Shown one piece after another: positions 33,229-41,004 of a DNA stretch of 64,000 nucleotides. How positions within the stretch are numbered: position 1 is the stretch's first letter; each line of letters begins with the position of its first letter. This stretch comes from Sphingopyxis sp. H073 (GTDB taxonomy: Bacteria > Pseudomonadota > Alphaproteobacteria > Sphingomonadales > Sphingomonadaceae): NCBI RefSeq assembly GCF_001468395.1, contig NZ_LNSG01000005.1, positions 248,001 through 312,000 on the forward strand, in the 5' to 3' direction. Position numbers and translations under genes: made by a program. A model generated the notes under the pieces. The model did not search any database. It was not told the DNA's origin and worked only from the letters and a program-made list of their open reading frames with translations.

Positions 33229-33911
33229 GCGCCGCCGAACTGACCGCGCTGGCCGAGGATCGCCATCCCTGGGATTGGTATGTCGACGAGAGCTGGTGCA
33301 CCGAGGCGCTGATCGCGACCCTCGGGCTGGGAGCTTTCGCGGGCCAGCATATCCATGATCCGTGCTGCGGACGCGGGACGATTCCCGAGGTCTTCGACCT
33401 GTTCGGATTCGAGGTGTCGGGCGGCGATGTCGAGGACCGGCGCGGCTCTTTCGAGTTCGCGGTCGGCGACTGGCCGTTCGCGATCCGAGATTTCTTTCGC
33501 GAGAATCCCGAGGGCTTCGCGGAGCCCACGTCGATCGTCTTCAATCCGCCCTACAGCACGCAAAACGGCTGCATCGTCACCGGCCTCACGTCGATGATGG
33601 TCGCCAAGGCGCTCCGAATGGTCAGCGACAAGGTGTGCGTGCTCGTCCCGCTCAAGTGGCTGTCGAGCGACCAGCGGTACCGGCTTTTCCAGCGCAAGAT
33701 GCCCTCGGACATCCTGATCCTGATGGAGCGGCCGTCGATGCCGCCGGGCCACCTGATCCCGAGCATGGGCGAGAACGCCTTCACCAGCGGCAAGGCCGAT
33801 TATTGCTGGGTGGTCTTCGACAATCGCGTCGTCACCCAGCCTGGTGACACGCGCACCCATTTCGTGAAGCCGCGCGATGCGGCGTTCAAGCAGGCGGAGC
33901 GCGGCCGATGA
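33225..33911 (+). CDS. Adenine-specific DNA methyltransferase-like protein
   Basis: A 228-residue Rossmann-type methyltransferase. Motif I reads DPCCGRGTI (SAM binding) and motif IV reads NPPYSTQ (NPPY, typical of N6-adenine enzymes), with a following aromatic/hydrophobic region VCVLVPLKWLSS. No target-recognition domain is obvious. The GTG start overlaps the upstream stop. In a transposing phage such an enzyme probably modifies phage or host DNA to avoid restriction, comparable in purpose to Mu Mom though unrelated. Specificity is unknown. Confidence 0.72.
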   Translation: MSAAELTALAEDRHPWDWYVDESWCTEALIATLGLGAFAGQHIHDPCCGRGTIPEVFDLFGFEVSGGDVEDRRGSFEFAVGDWPFAIRDFFRENPEGFAEPTSIVFNPPYSTQNGCIVTGLTSMMVAKALRMVSDKVCVLVPLKWLSSDQRYRLFQRKMPSDILILMERPSMPPGHLIPSMGENAFTSGKADYCWVVFDNRVVTQPGDTRTHFVKPRDAAFKQAERGR

Positions 33912-34165
33912 CGAAGGCGAAACTGACGCGCGCCGAGCAGCTCGCGCGGCACCGCAAAATCTTCCTCCTCGCGCGCGAGCGCGATGTCTCGCTGGGCGAG
34001 GCCGAGCAGCTGCTCGCGCGCGAGGAATGGCTTGCGGCGCAAGAGCGGCTGAAGGCGACGCGCGCCTGTGGCCGCACCTTCGCCGCGCGCCAGATCGAGG
34101 GCGGCGCGCCGCGCCGATTCCGCTTTCAGATCAAGGGCGACGAGCCCTGGATGATGAGGGACTGA
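33908..34165 (+). CDS. Small basic early phage protein
   Basis: An 85-residue, highly charged, mostly helical protein (RAEQLARHRKIFLLARERDVS, GEAEQLLAREEWLA) ending in a basic strand (RRFRFQIKGDEPW). I do not recognise a family. It overlaps the methyltransferase gene by 4 bp and is followed 3 bp later by the next small gene. Confidence 0.55.
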   Translation: MTKAKLTRAEQLARHRKIFLLARERDVSLGEAEQLLAREEWLAAQERLKATRACGRTFAARQIEGGAPRRFRFQIKGDEPWMMRD

Positions 34166-34168
34166 CCC

Positions 34169-34435
34169 ATGCCTGACGCCTGTTACGTCTGCGATTCCCC
34201 CGAGCTGGTCGACGGCGCCGACCTGCGCAATCCGACCTGCGCCGGTCATGTTTCGGCGCGCGATCATGTGGTCAGCAACCAGACCGCCCCGGCGCCTTAT
34301 GGCGGCACCTATTCGCTCGCCATCTGCCAGTGCGGCTGGTCGGTGCGCCGCCTGCGCGGCGGGAAGGCGGTCGCCGACGAGATCACGCGGCTGGTTCGCG
34401 CGCATTGGATCGCCGTTGCGGAGGCCGCGCAGTGA
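34169..34435 (+). CDS. Small early phage protein with cysteines
   Basis: An 88-residue protein with CYVCDSPEL, NPTCAGH and ICQCGW, a spaced set of cysteines plus His that could bind zinc. The function is unknown. Its stop overlaps the GTG start of the next gene (GTGA). Confidence 0.55.
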   Translation: MPDACYVCDSPELVDGADLRNPTCAGHVSARDHVVSNQTAPAPYGGTYSLAICQCGWSVRRLRGGKAVADEITRLVRAHWIAVAEAAQ

Positions 34436-35343
34436 GCAATATTCGCCAGATCAGCGACCCGGCGATCGCCACCGCCATGCTCGCGACGATGCAGTCGATC
34501 GACAGCTCGCGGTCGGCGCCGTCGAGCATTTCCCAGCCGCGCTGGCGAATCCTGCAGTGCATCGCGAAGGCGGCGCCGAACGTGCCCACTTCGCGCGAGT
34601 TGATGCTTTGCAGCGGGCTCAACAGGGCGGCCTTGGCGGAGCATGTCCAGGCGCTCCAGTGGAAAGGCTTGCTCGCAATGGGCGGGTATCGCCTGTCGCC
34701 GAGCGCTGCCGCGATGGTGGGGCTGGAGAACGCCCGTCCGTCGAGCGATGCGAAGTCGATGACGTCCACGCCGGCGCCGACGATCATCGGTGTCGACCTG
34801 TCGAGCCGCCCTGATATCTCCGTCGAGACGACCATCACTTTCGGCGCTGATGGCAAAATAGCCAAGATCGTGCCGCACTTGCCGATGGACCCCGCCGATG
34901 TGCCGGCTTGCATGCGGCCCGATTGCCTGCCGCCAGTGGAGCCCGTGTCCGAAAAATGCGGCATTCTTCGGACAAACAAACAGGGAAACAAACATGGCCG
35001 GGGTAGCGCAGCGGTAGCGCGCCCGATCGAAGGGGATGGTCAACTCGATCGGGTCGCTCCCGATCGTGCCCTGCCGACAACGGAGGAGGTCGCAGGTTCG
35101 AATCCTGCCCCCGGCCAACCTGCCGAGCGCCGCGTCGCCGATCTGACACCTGAGCTGGTCGCCAGCCTTCGCGCGGGAATGCCGGCGCGGAAGGTGTTGC
35201 CGCAGGCCGCCGATGCCGATCTTGTCTGGACGGGTCGCGGCGAGCAGCGCGACGATGGCTGGCAGAGCGCGGCGCGCGCCGGCAGTGCCATGCTTCTTGA
35301 TGCGCTTCGTCGCCATCACCCCGAACGCTGCGGGGCACGGTGA
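34432..35343 (+). CDS. Early phage protein with winged-helix segment; frame runs through a tRNA-like sequence
   Basis: A frame of 303 residues from a GTG start. Residues about 40-100 look like a winged helix (RWRILQCIAKAAPNVPTSRELMLCSGLNRAALAEHVQALQWKG is the recognisable region). The middle (about 185-230) is encoded by the tRNA-like sequence at 34997-35116 and contains EVAGSNPAPGQ, the usual translation of a T-arm, so this part is unlikely to be evolved protein. The last 75 residues (DLTPELVASLRAGMPARKV onward) look coding again. It may therefore be two genes separated by, or fused across, the RNA element. The stop overlaps the next start (TGATG). Confidence 0.5.
   Translation: MSNIRQISDPAIATAMLATMQSIDSSRSAPSSISQPRWRILQCIAKAAPNVPTSRELMLCSGLNRAALAEHVQALQWKGLLAMGGYRLSPSAAAMVGLENARPSSDAKSMTSTPAPTIIGVDLSSRPDISVETTITFGADGKIAKIVPHLPMDPADVPACMRPDCLPPVEPVSEKCGILRTNKQGNKHGRGSAAVARPIEGDGQLDRVAPDRALPTTEEVAGSNPAPGQPAERRVADLTPELVASLRAGMPARKVLPQAADADLVWTGRGEQRDDGWQSAARAGSAMLLDALRRHHPERCGAR
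34946..34974. other. Hairpin just upstream of the tRNA-like sequence
   Basis: TGTCCGAA (34946-34953) and TTCGGACA (34967-34974) form a perfect 8-bp stem with a 13-base loop, ending 22 bases before the tRNA-like acceptor stem. It could be a processing or weak termination structure. Confidence 0.4.
34997..35116 (+). tRNA. Aberrant tRNA-like sequence (no usable anticodon identified)
   Basis: The 5' part matches tRNA exactly: acceptor GCCGGGG (34997-35003), TA, D-arm GCGC-AGCGGTA-GCGC (35006-35020). The 3' part also matches: variable loop AGGTC, T-arm GCAGG-TTCGAAT-CCTGC (35092-35108), acceptor CCCCGGC (35109-35115) with CCA ending at 35117. Between them are 71 bases instead of about 23. They include a 9-bp hairpin CCCGATCGA/TCGATCGGG and a second arm CCTGC-CGACAAC-GGAGG (35070-35086) with one mismatch and no U33. 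It may be a tRNA interrupted by about 48 bases, a tRNA mimic, or a decayed tRNA. Confidence 0.45.
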
Positions 35344-35822
35344 TGGGCAAGCGCCAACCCGCCTTTGACGATCGCCAGCTGGCGTTCAACCTCGACGCGT
35401 TCAACGTGCCGATGCCGGAGCGCTTCGACGGGGCTCTCGCCCATCTGCCGCGCATGATCTCTTCGTCGGTGGCGCGGATTCTGCAAGAGGACGGCCGCTC
35501 GCGGCACGTCATGGCCGGCGAGCTGTCGCGACTGCTCGGCACCGAAGTCAGCAAGATGACGATCGACGGCTGGGCCAGCGAGTCCCGCGACCGATTCAAT
35601 ATCTCGGCCGCGCACTGGATCGCGCTGCTCGCCGCTACCGACCGCGTCGACGTGCTCGACGGCATCGTCCGCCCGGCGCTGGGCGTCGCGGTGTTCGAAG
35701 GCCCGGAGGTCGCCACGGCCGAGCTGGGACACATCGACCGCCAGATCGCCGCGCTGCGCGATCGCCGCAAGAAAATCGAACAACGGGCGGTGCCAATCCG
35801 CCGAGCCGAGGGATCACGATGA
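35343..35822 (+). CDS. Early protein of Mu-like phages, upstream of transposase
   Basis: A 159-residue helical protein. The blocks ARILQEDGRSRHVMAGELSRLLGTEVSKMTIDGW and HWIALLAATDRVDVLD resemble a DNA-binding-type protein that commonly precedes MuA in Mu-like phages of alphaproteobacteria. A C-terminal coiled coil (HIDRQIAALRDRRKKIEQR) follows. The name and role are not established. A GTG one codon earlier (35340) is an alternative start. It overlaps the transposase start by 4 bp. Confidence 0.65.
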   Translation: MGKRQPAFDDRQLAFNLDAFNVPMPERFDGALAHLPRMISSSVARILQEDGRSRHVMAGELSRLLGTEVSKMTIDGWASESRDRFNISAAHWIALLAATDRVDVLDGIVRPALGVAVFEGPEVATAELGHIDRQIAALRDRRKKIEQRAVPIRRAEGSR

Positions 35823-37762
35823 AGTTCCAAGGGGGGAAATACTGGTTCACCGCTGCCGAGCTCGCCGAGCTGAAGCTGCCGGGGCTCCCGTCGACGAAGC
35901 GCAAGGTGAACGAGCGCGCGTCGAAGGAATGCTGGGCGCTTCAGGTCGACGGCGACGGCATGCCGCTGGCGCGGACGCGCCAGGCGCGCGGTGGCGGACT
36001 GGAATATCATGTCTCGATCCTGCCCGCGGCGACGCAGGCGGCGCTGATGCGGCGCGGCATCTCGGCGGCCTGTGAGCCGGTCGAGGACGAGCGGCTGCGC
36101 CAGGGCACGATGTGGAGCTGGTACGAAGCGCAGTCCGACAAGGTGAAGGCCGAGGCCGAGCGCCGCAACGCAATCCTGACGCAGGTATTCGCGCTGATCG
36201 AGCAGGGCATTTCGACGTCGACCGCGGTGTCGGCGCTGTCGATCGGCGAGAAGGTCGGCATGTCGACGCTCTACAGCTGGATGGCGCTGGTCGACGGCGT
36301 CGCTGCGTCCGATCGCCTGCCGCACCTTGCGCCGCAGCGGAAGGGCGGCGGGCGCGAGGCCGAGTGTCACCCCGAGCTGATGCAAATTCTGGTCTCGGAC
36401 TATTTGCGGCCCGAGCAGCCGACATTCTCCTCCTGCTATTGGCGCACCAGCCGCATCGCCGAGGCGCGCGGCCTCTCACTGCCCGGTGAGAAGACCCTGA
36501 AGCGTCGTTTCGACCGGGAGATCGACAAGCGGCTCGTCACGGCAAAGCGCGGCGGCAAGGATGCGCTGCGGCAAATGCTGCCTCCGCAGCGCCGCTCGCG
36601 CGCGCACTTCCACGCGATGGAAGCGGTGAACATCGACGGCCACAAGCTCGACGTCTTCGTCCGCACGCCCAGTGGCAGGGTGATCCGCCCGATCATGGTC
36701 GCGATCCAAGACCTCTTCAGCGGCAAGATGCTGGCATGGCGCCTAGGCGAGAGCGAGAGCGCGCTGCTGACTCGTCTGGCCTTCGCCGACCTGTTCGCCA
36801 ATTACGGGATTCCCAAGGCCTGCACGCTCGACAACGGCCGCGCGTTCGCGTCGAAGGAAATCACCGGCGGCGCGAAGACCCGATATCGCTTCACGATCCG
36901 GGCCGACGATCCGACCGGCCTGCTGACTGCGCTGGGCATCAAGACCAACTGGGCACGCCCGCATCACGGCCAGGCGAAGCCGATCGAGCGCTTCTTCCGG
37001 GATGTCGCAGACGTGATCGCTCGCGACCCGCGGTGCGCCGGCGCCTACACCGGCAACCGGCCCGATGCGAAGCCCGAAAACTACGCCTCCAAAGCCGTCG
37101 AGTGGGATGATTTCGTGCGCATCGTCAACGCCGGCATGGTGGCGCTAAATGCCCGGCGCGGCCGTCGCAGCGAGACGGCGAACGGGCGCAGCTATGACGA
37201 GACCTTTGCCGCGAGCTACGCCACCGCGCCGATCGGCAAGGCAACCGAGGAGCAGCTGCGCCTCGCGCTGCTGACCGCCGACCGCGTCACCACCGACCGC
37301 AAGAGCGGCATGATCAAGCTGGCGCACAACCGATACTGGGCGCCCGAGCTGATGCAGATCGCGGGCCAGAAGGTCACGATCCGCTTCGACCCCGACCATC
37401 TGCACGGCGACATCCACGTCTATGACGCGGCGGGCCGCTTCCTGGTCACCGCGCAGCTGATCGAGGACAGCGGATTCGACAGCCTGGACGCGGCGCGCGC
37501 CCGCGCGAAGCTGGAGCGCGAGCATCGCCGCGCGGCCCGCGAGCTGGAAGAGCGCGAGCAGCTGCTCGCCGCCTCGGCGATCGCGTCGATGCTGCCCGAC
37601 GTCGGCGAGGACGATCTGCCCGAGCCGCAAGTCATTCGCCCGATCCGCGTCGCACATCGCAACGGCGCCGCCGCTGCTGCGGTCAAGGTCGAGCACCATG
37701 AGCCAGTCAGTTTCATGAACAAGTTCGGGGCGGCGGTGTCGCAGCTCCGGATTGTTGAGTGA
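35819..37762 (+). CDS. Mu-like transposase (MuA family)
   Basis: A 647-residue DDE recombinase that cuts phage ends and joins them to target DNA. The N-terminus is a Mu DNA-binding wing (FTAAELAELKLPGLPSTKRK). The catalytic core has D273 in NIDGHKLDVF, D338 in CTLDNGRAF and E390 in KPIERFF. The C-terminal Mu-type beta-barrel and a highly charged helix (RAKLEREHRRAARELEEREQ), which probably contacts the B and ClpX proteins, follow. Length and order match MuA. Its binding sites are probably the repeats at the left end. Confidence 0.93.
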   Translation: MKFQGGKYWFTAAELAELKLPGLPSTKRKVNERASKECWALQVDGDGMPLARTRQARGGGLEYHVSILPAATQAALMRRGISAACEPVEDERLRQGTMWSWYEAQSDKVKAEAERRNAILTQVFALIEQGISTSTAVSALSIGEKVGMSTLYSWMALVDGVAASDRLPHLAPQRKGGGREAECHPELMQILVSDYLRPEQPTFSSCYWRTSRIAEARGLSLPGEKTLKRRFDREIDKRLVTAKRGGKDALRQMLPPQRRSRAHFHAMEAVNIDGHKLDVFVRTPSGRVIRPIMVAIQDLFSGKMLAWRLGESESALLTRLAFADLFANYGIPKACTLDNGRAFASKEITGGAKTRYRFTIRADDPTGLLTALGIKTNWARPHHGQAKPIERFFRDVADVIARDPRCAGAYTGNRPDAKPENYASKAVEWDDFVRIVNAGMVALNARRGRRSETANGRSYDETFAASYATAPIGKATEEQLRLALLTADRVTTDRKSGMIKLAHNRYWAPELMQIAGQKVTIRFDPDHLHGDIHVYDAAGRFLVTAQLIEDSGFDSLDAARARAKLEREHRRAARELEEREQLLAASAIASMLPDVGEDDLPEPQVIRPIRVAHRNGAAAAAVKVEHHEPVSFMNKFGAAVSQLRIVE

Positions 37763-37765
37763 AAG

Positions 37766-37797
37766 CCGCGGCGGAGGGGTCTGAGCCTCCGCCGCGG
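37766..37797. other. Strong hairpin between transposase and MuB-like gene
   Basis: CCGCGGCGGAGG / CCTCCGCCGCGG, a perfect 12-bp stem with an 8-base loop, starting 4 bases after the transposase stop. There is no T-tract, so it is more likely an mRNA stabiliser or attenuator that sets the A-to-B ratio than a full terminator. The MuB-like gene has its own AAGGAAAG ribosome-binding site. Confidence 0.5.
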
Positions 37798-37831
37798 ACA
37801 GTGTCCCTGAGAAGACGAGAAGGAAAGTAGC

Positions 37832-38791
37832 ATGAACAACCCCGAAAACCAGCCTATCGATATCGAAGACCAGCGCGCCTTCATCATCGATCACAAGGCT
37901 GCAACCGGCATGAGCTGGACGGAGATCGGCAAGCGCACCGGCATCGCGGCGGGCACGATCAGCCAGTTCGGCAGCGCCAAGGGTTATGCCGGCGACGAGA
38001 AGCGCCTTGCCGAACAGGTCTATCGATATCGGCAGCAGCTCGCCGCTCAGGCCGCGATCAAGGTCACCGCCCCCGAAATTCCGGGTTTCTTTCGCGGGCC
38101 GACCGCCCAGGACGTCGAGACCGCGCTTTCGTGGGCGCAGCGGGGCCGCATGGTCGTCATCGCGACCGGCGCCGGCATGGGCAAGACCAAGACGATCCAG
38201 AATTATCGGGATAGCGTGTCGAACGTGTGGGTCGTAACGATCGCGCCGAGCAGCGCGGGCGTGATGACGATGCAGCAGAAGACGCTCGCGGCGCTCGGCG
38301 ATCGGGAGGCCAACGGCCCGCCGAACAAGCTTACCGCGCTGATCATTGCAAAGATCAAGGACACCGGCGGCCTGCTCATCTTCGACGAGGCACAGCATCT
38401 GTCCGAAAAGGCGATCGAGGAAATCCGCGCCTGGCATGACGAAACGGGCGTCGGCATCGTCCTGTCGGGCAATATCAAGGTGCTGACCCGCCTCGAGGGC
38501 GGCAACCGCCGCGATGCCTTTGCGCAAATCTTCAGCCGCGTCGCGCACCGTATCGTGCGCGCCCAGCCGCTGCAGGGCGATGCCGACGCGCTTTGCGATG
38601 CATGGGGCGTTTTCGACGACGCGAGCATCCGCGCGATCCGTGAAATCTGCATGAAGCCGGGCGCGCTCCGCGGCGCGACCTTCACGCTCGAGCTGGCGCA
38701 CATGATCGCGGCCAGCGAGGGCGTGGCGGTCACCGCGGGCCATATCCGCGATTGCTGGGCGCAGCTTTCGACCCGGCAGGTGGCGGTATGA
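37832..38791 (+). CDS. MuB-like AAA+ ATPase, transposition target activator
   Basis: A 319-residue ATPase. The N-terminus has an HTH (ATGMSWTEIGKRTGIAAGTIS). Walker A is GAGMGKT (residues 113-119), Walker B LLIFDEAQHL, and sensor-like SGNIKV follows. MuB-type proteins bind DNA non-specifically, select target sites and stimulate the transposase. The position directly after the transposase and before small early genes is canonical. Confidence 0.9.
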   Translation: MNNPENQPIDIEDQRAFIIDHKAATGMSWTEIGKRTGIAAGTISQFGSAKGYAGDEKRLAEQVYRYRQQLAAQAAIKVTAPEIPGFFRGPTAQDVETALSWAQRGRMVVIATGAGMGKTKTIQNYRDSVSNVWVVTIAPSSAGVMTMQQKTLAALGDREANGPPNKLTALIIAKIKDTGGLLIFDEAQHLSEKAIEEIRAWHDETGVGIVLSGNIKVLTRLEGGNRRDAFAQIFSRVAHRIVRAQPLQGDADALCDAWGVFDDASIRAIREICMKPGALRGATFTLELAHMIAASEGVAVTAGHIRDCWAQLSTRQVAV

Positions 38792-39108
38792 GCGCGCTCA
38801 CCAGCACCGAAACCCATCTGGCGGGACAGCTGGGCGTCGCCGACGATCTGCTCTCACGGGCCAATCTGTTCCTGCGGATCGAGGTCTCGGCCGCGATCGA
38901 ATGTCACAGCACGCTTCGCGGCGAAGGCAATGCGGTGGTGCCGGTACCGGGAACGCTCTGCGCCGATGTCGTCGACGACATTGAGCGCCATGTCCAGCTG
39001 ATCCGCGACATCGAGGCGCATCTGGCGGGCGAGCCCTGGGAAGGCCCGGTTGGGTGGTTCGATGACGTGATTCAGCGCCGAAACGGCTGGGAAGGCGGTG
39101 TGCGATGA
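38788..39108 (+). CDS. Small early phage protein
   Basis: A 106-residue acidic protein, mostly helical, with a DVVDDIERHVQLIRDIEAHL amphipathic segment and a C-terminal GPVGWFDDVIQRRNGWEGG. The family is not recognised. The ATG at 38788 overlaps the MuB-like stop by 4 bp, and its stop overlaps the next start. Confidence 0.6.
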   Translation: MSALTSTETHLAGQLGVADDLLSRANLFLRIEVSAAIECHSTLRGEGNAVVPVPGTLCADVVDDIERHVQLIRDIEAHLAGEPWEGPVGWFDDVIQRRNGWEGGVR

Positions 39109-39251
39109 GCAGGCTCTCAAAGGTTCGTGATGCCCTGACGCGCAATGGCGTCGACAGCGCGGCGGTCATCCTCGCGCAGCTGGCGATCATCACGGTGGCC
39201 GAGATCGTCGCGATCTCGCTGATTCTGCTGATTGCGGGGGCGGGCCGATGA
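39105..39251 (+). CDS. 48-residue membrane protein
   Basis: A very short gene linked by ATGA overlaps at both ends (39105-39108 and 39248-39251), which supports it being translated. The product starts MSRLSKVRDALTRNGVD and then has one hydrophobic helix of about 26 residues (AIITVAEIVAISLILLIAG). Function unknown; small phage membrane proteins at this point may act on host functions. Confidence 0.6.
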   Translation: MSRLSKVRDALTRNGVDSAAVILAQLAIITVAEIVAISLILLIAGAGR

Positions 39252-39658
39252 CCGCGCTGCGCACCCCCGCCGAGCGGATCGACATGATCATTGAGGAGGC
39301 GTGCCAGCGCTGGTCGGTCGACCGTGCCGAGCTGCTAGGCACGTCACGCCTTCCCAGCCTGGTCACGGCGCGGAAGGCGGTCGTCCTCGCGCTGCGCGAG
39401 TTCGCGCCGCGGCGGATGTCCTATGAGCAGATCGCCCATGTGCTCTGCCGCACCGGACACGTCTCGCTCCTCCGCCTCGCCAAGGACGGCAGGGCGCTGC
39501 GCCAGGCGTCGCCCGGCTTCGCGCGGGGTGTGGACGCGCTGGTCGCGATCGCGCAGGGGAGCATAGCGCGCGGCGGCTCGTTCCTAATGGTCGATCTGCC
39601 CGGCGTCGGACTGGTCCCCGAAATGAACCGACCGGCACTGTCGAGGTCGGTCCAGTGA
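39248..39658 (+). CDS. DnaA domain IV-like DNA-binding protein
   Basis: A 136-residue protein. Residues 10-75 resemble the DNA-binding domain IV of the replication initiator DnaA: IIEEACQRWSVDRAELLG, then ARKAVVLALREF, then SYEQIAHVLCRTGHVSLLR, matching the helix-turn-helix and the signature that reads the DnaA box. There is no ATPase part. A phage protein of this type could bind DnaA boxes and redirect host replication to the phage. It is coupled by 4-bp overlaps to both neighbours. Confidence 0.65.
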   Translation: MTALRTPAERIDMIIEEACQRWSVDRAELLGTSRLPSLVTARKAVVLALREFAPRRMSYEQIAHVLCRTGHVSLLRLAKDGRALRQASPGFARGVDALVAIAQGSIARGGSFLMVDLPGVGLVPEMNRPALSRSVQ

Positions 39659-40362
39659 GCGCCCCCGCCCGCCAGACATCGATCGACTCGCGCGATCAGC
39701 GCCGCCGCGCGCTGCTCGCAAAGGTCCATATCGCGAAAAAGCAGCTCGGCCTCGACGAGGACGATTATCGCGCCGTCATCTTCCAGTATTGCGGATCGAT
39801 GTCGGCGGCCGACGCGACCGAGCAGCAGCTGGCAAAGGTCGTCCAGCATTTCGGCCAGCGCGGATTCCGGACCAGCGCCAAGGGCGTGCCGGGCCGCCGA
39901 GCGCCTGCCGTGGATACGCCCAGTGCGCGCAAGGCGCGGGCGCTGTGGATCTCGCTCCATCATCTCGGCGCGGTGCGCAATCCGTCCGAGCAGGCGCTGG
40001 AGGCCTTCGCGTGCCGCCAGCTCAAATGCGAGCAGTGGCGCTGGTCAGACCAGTCGCTCGCCTATCGCCTGATCGAGGCGCTGAAGGCGATGGCAAAGCG
40101 CCACGGCTGGGATGTCGGCGACGGCAAATATGTGAAGCTGCACGCCAGCAAGGCGCGGCTGGTCCGGGCGATTCTCGCCAAGCTGGTCGCAGCCGGCATT
40201 GCGCATCCCGACTGGACGGTAACCGACGCTCTGTTCCGTCTTACCGGTGAAGAGATCCGCGCGATCGACCTTTCGATGTCGATCGAGGATCTGACGCGCG
40301 CCGCGCAGCTGCTCGGCCGCGTCCTCGCCGACCGTTCCCCGCACGTTTCCCCGGAGGCCTGA
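39655..40362 (+). CDS. gemA: GemA-like regulatory protein (Mu gp16, DUF1018)
   Basis: A 235-residue protein with the GemA N-terminal block: RRALLAKVHIAKKQLGLDEDDYRAVI, then QLAKVVQHFGQRGF, and a following KARALWISLHHLGAVRNPSEQALEAF segment. In Mu this protein modulates host gene expression and DNA topology during the early phase. The GTG start overlaps the previous stop. The position before Mor is canonical. Confidence 0.85.
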   Translation: MSAPARQTSIDSRDQRRRALLAKVHIAKKQLGLDEDDYRAVIFQYCGSMSAADATEQQLAKVVQHFGQRGFRTSAKGVPGRRAPAVDTPSARKARALWISLHHLGAVRNPSEQALEAFACRQLKCEQWRWSDQSLAYRLIEALKAMAKRHGWDVGDGKYVKLHASKARLVRAILAKLVAAGIAHPDWTVTDALFRLTGEEIRAIDLSMSIEDLTRAAQLLGRVLADRSPHVSPEA

Positions 40363-40363
40363 C

Positions 40364-40555
40364 ATGGACAATCAATCGCTCTATCGGAGCACGCTGCGCC
40401 GCGATCGCGAAAATATGGAATTCTGGTCATTGCCCTTACTCGAGTCCGCGGCCGATCGACGCCGGCACAAGGCCGCGCGCGATCGCGCGATCGCCTTTAC
40501 TCTGGGCAGCGGCCTGACCTTTTTCGCGATCCTCGCGCTGGCCGTGCTTATCTGA
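40364..40555 (+). CDS. Small membrane protein
   Basis: A 63-residue protein with a charged N-terminus (SLYRSTLRRDRENMEFW, RRRHKAARDRA) and one C-terminal transmembrane helix (GSGLTFFAILALAVLI). The orientation is probably N-in. No family is recognised. It lies between gemA and mor with no gap to speak of. Confidence 0.55.
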   Translation: MDNQSLYRSTLRRDRENMEFWSLPLLESAADRRRHKAARDRAIAFTLGSGLTFFAILALAVLI

Positions 40556-40556
40556 T

Positions 40557-40958
40557 TTGTCGGAGACGCGCCGCCTCGATTCCCTGGCATTCGACCAGGT
40601 GGCTGCCGTGATCGGCAGCGAGGCGGCGCTGCGCCTGTGCGAGCATTTCGGCGGCACCAGCCTCTATGTCCCGCACCGTATGCATGACGGGCACCCGATC
40701 GTTGCCGCGCTCGGCCTGGACGCCGCCACGCTGCTCAGCTCCCATTTTACCGGCGACTTCATCACCCTGCCGAACATCTCGCGCCGGCGCGAGATCCACA
40801 ACCGGCGCCGCGAGGTGCTGCGCCTCGCGGCCGAGAACCCGAACCGCACCGCAAAATCGATCGCGCTTGCCACCGGCTACACGGAGCGGCATGTCCATAA
40901 CATTATCGGCGAATCCGGCGGCGACCCCCGCCAGCTGAAGCTCTTCGACGACAATTGA
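40557..40958 (+). CDS. mor: Mor family transcription activator
   Basis: A 133-residue activator. The N-terminal dimerisation half (QVAAVIGSEAALRLCEHFGGTSLYVP) and C-terminal helix-turn-helix (NRTAKSIALATGYTERHVHNI) match the Mor/C family. Mor switches on middle transcription in Mu. The start appears to be TTG at 40557; no ATG precedes the conserved N-terminus. Its stop codon lies inside the conserved dyad at 40956, the predicted promoter of the next block and a candidate Mor target. Confidence 0.78.
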   Translation: MSETRRLDSLAFDQVAAVIGSEAALRLCEHFGGTSLYVPHRMHDGHPIVAALGLDAATLLSSHFTGDFITLPNISRRREIHNRRREVLRLAAENPNRTAKSIALATGYTERHVHNIIGESGGDPRQLKLFDDN

Positions 40959-40997
40959 AATAGTTCACCTGACCGCCGCTCGCCCCAAGCGTCAAAG
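40956..40997 (+). promoter_or_regulatory. Predicted activator-dependent promoter of the lysis/accessory block
   Basis: TGAAATAGTTCACCTGAC at 40956-40973 matches 17 of 18 bases at 51934-51951. The core TGAA-N4-TTCA is an inverted repeat. In both places a TCAWAG element follows at exactly 36 bases from the motif start (TCAAAG at 40992). It lies just before the endolysin gene. The natural reading is a Mor-activated promoter. Confidence 0.6.
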
Positions 40998-41004
40998 CAG
41001 CGGC

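Noticed and set aside
34994-35017. Short reading frame from ATG 34994 within the tRNA-like sequence
   Set aside because: It stops after seven codons, so it is not a gene.
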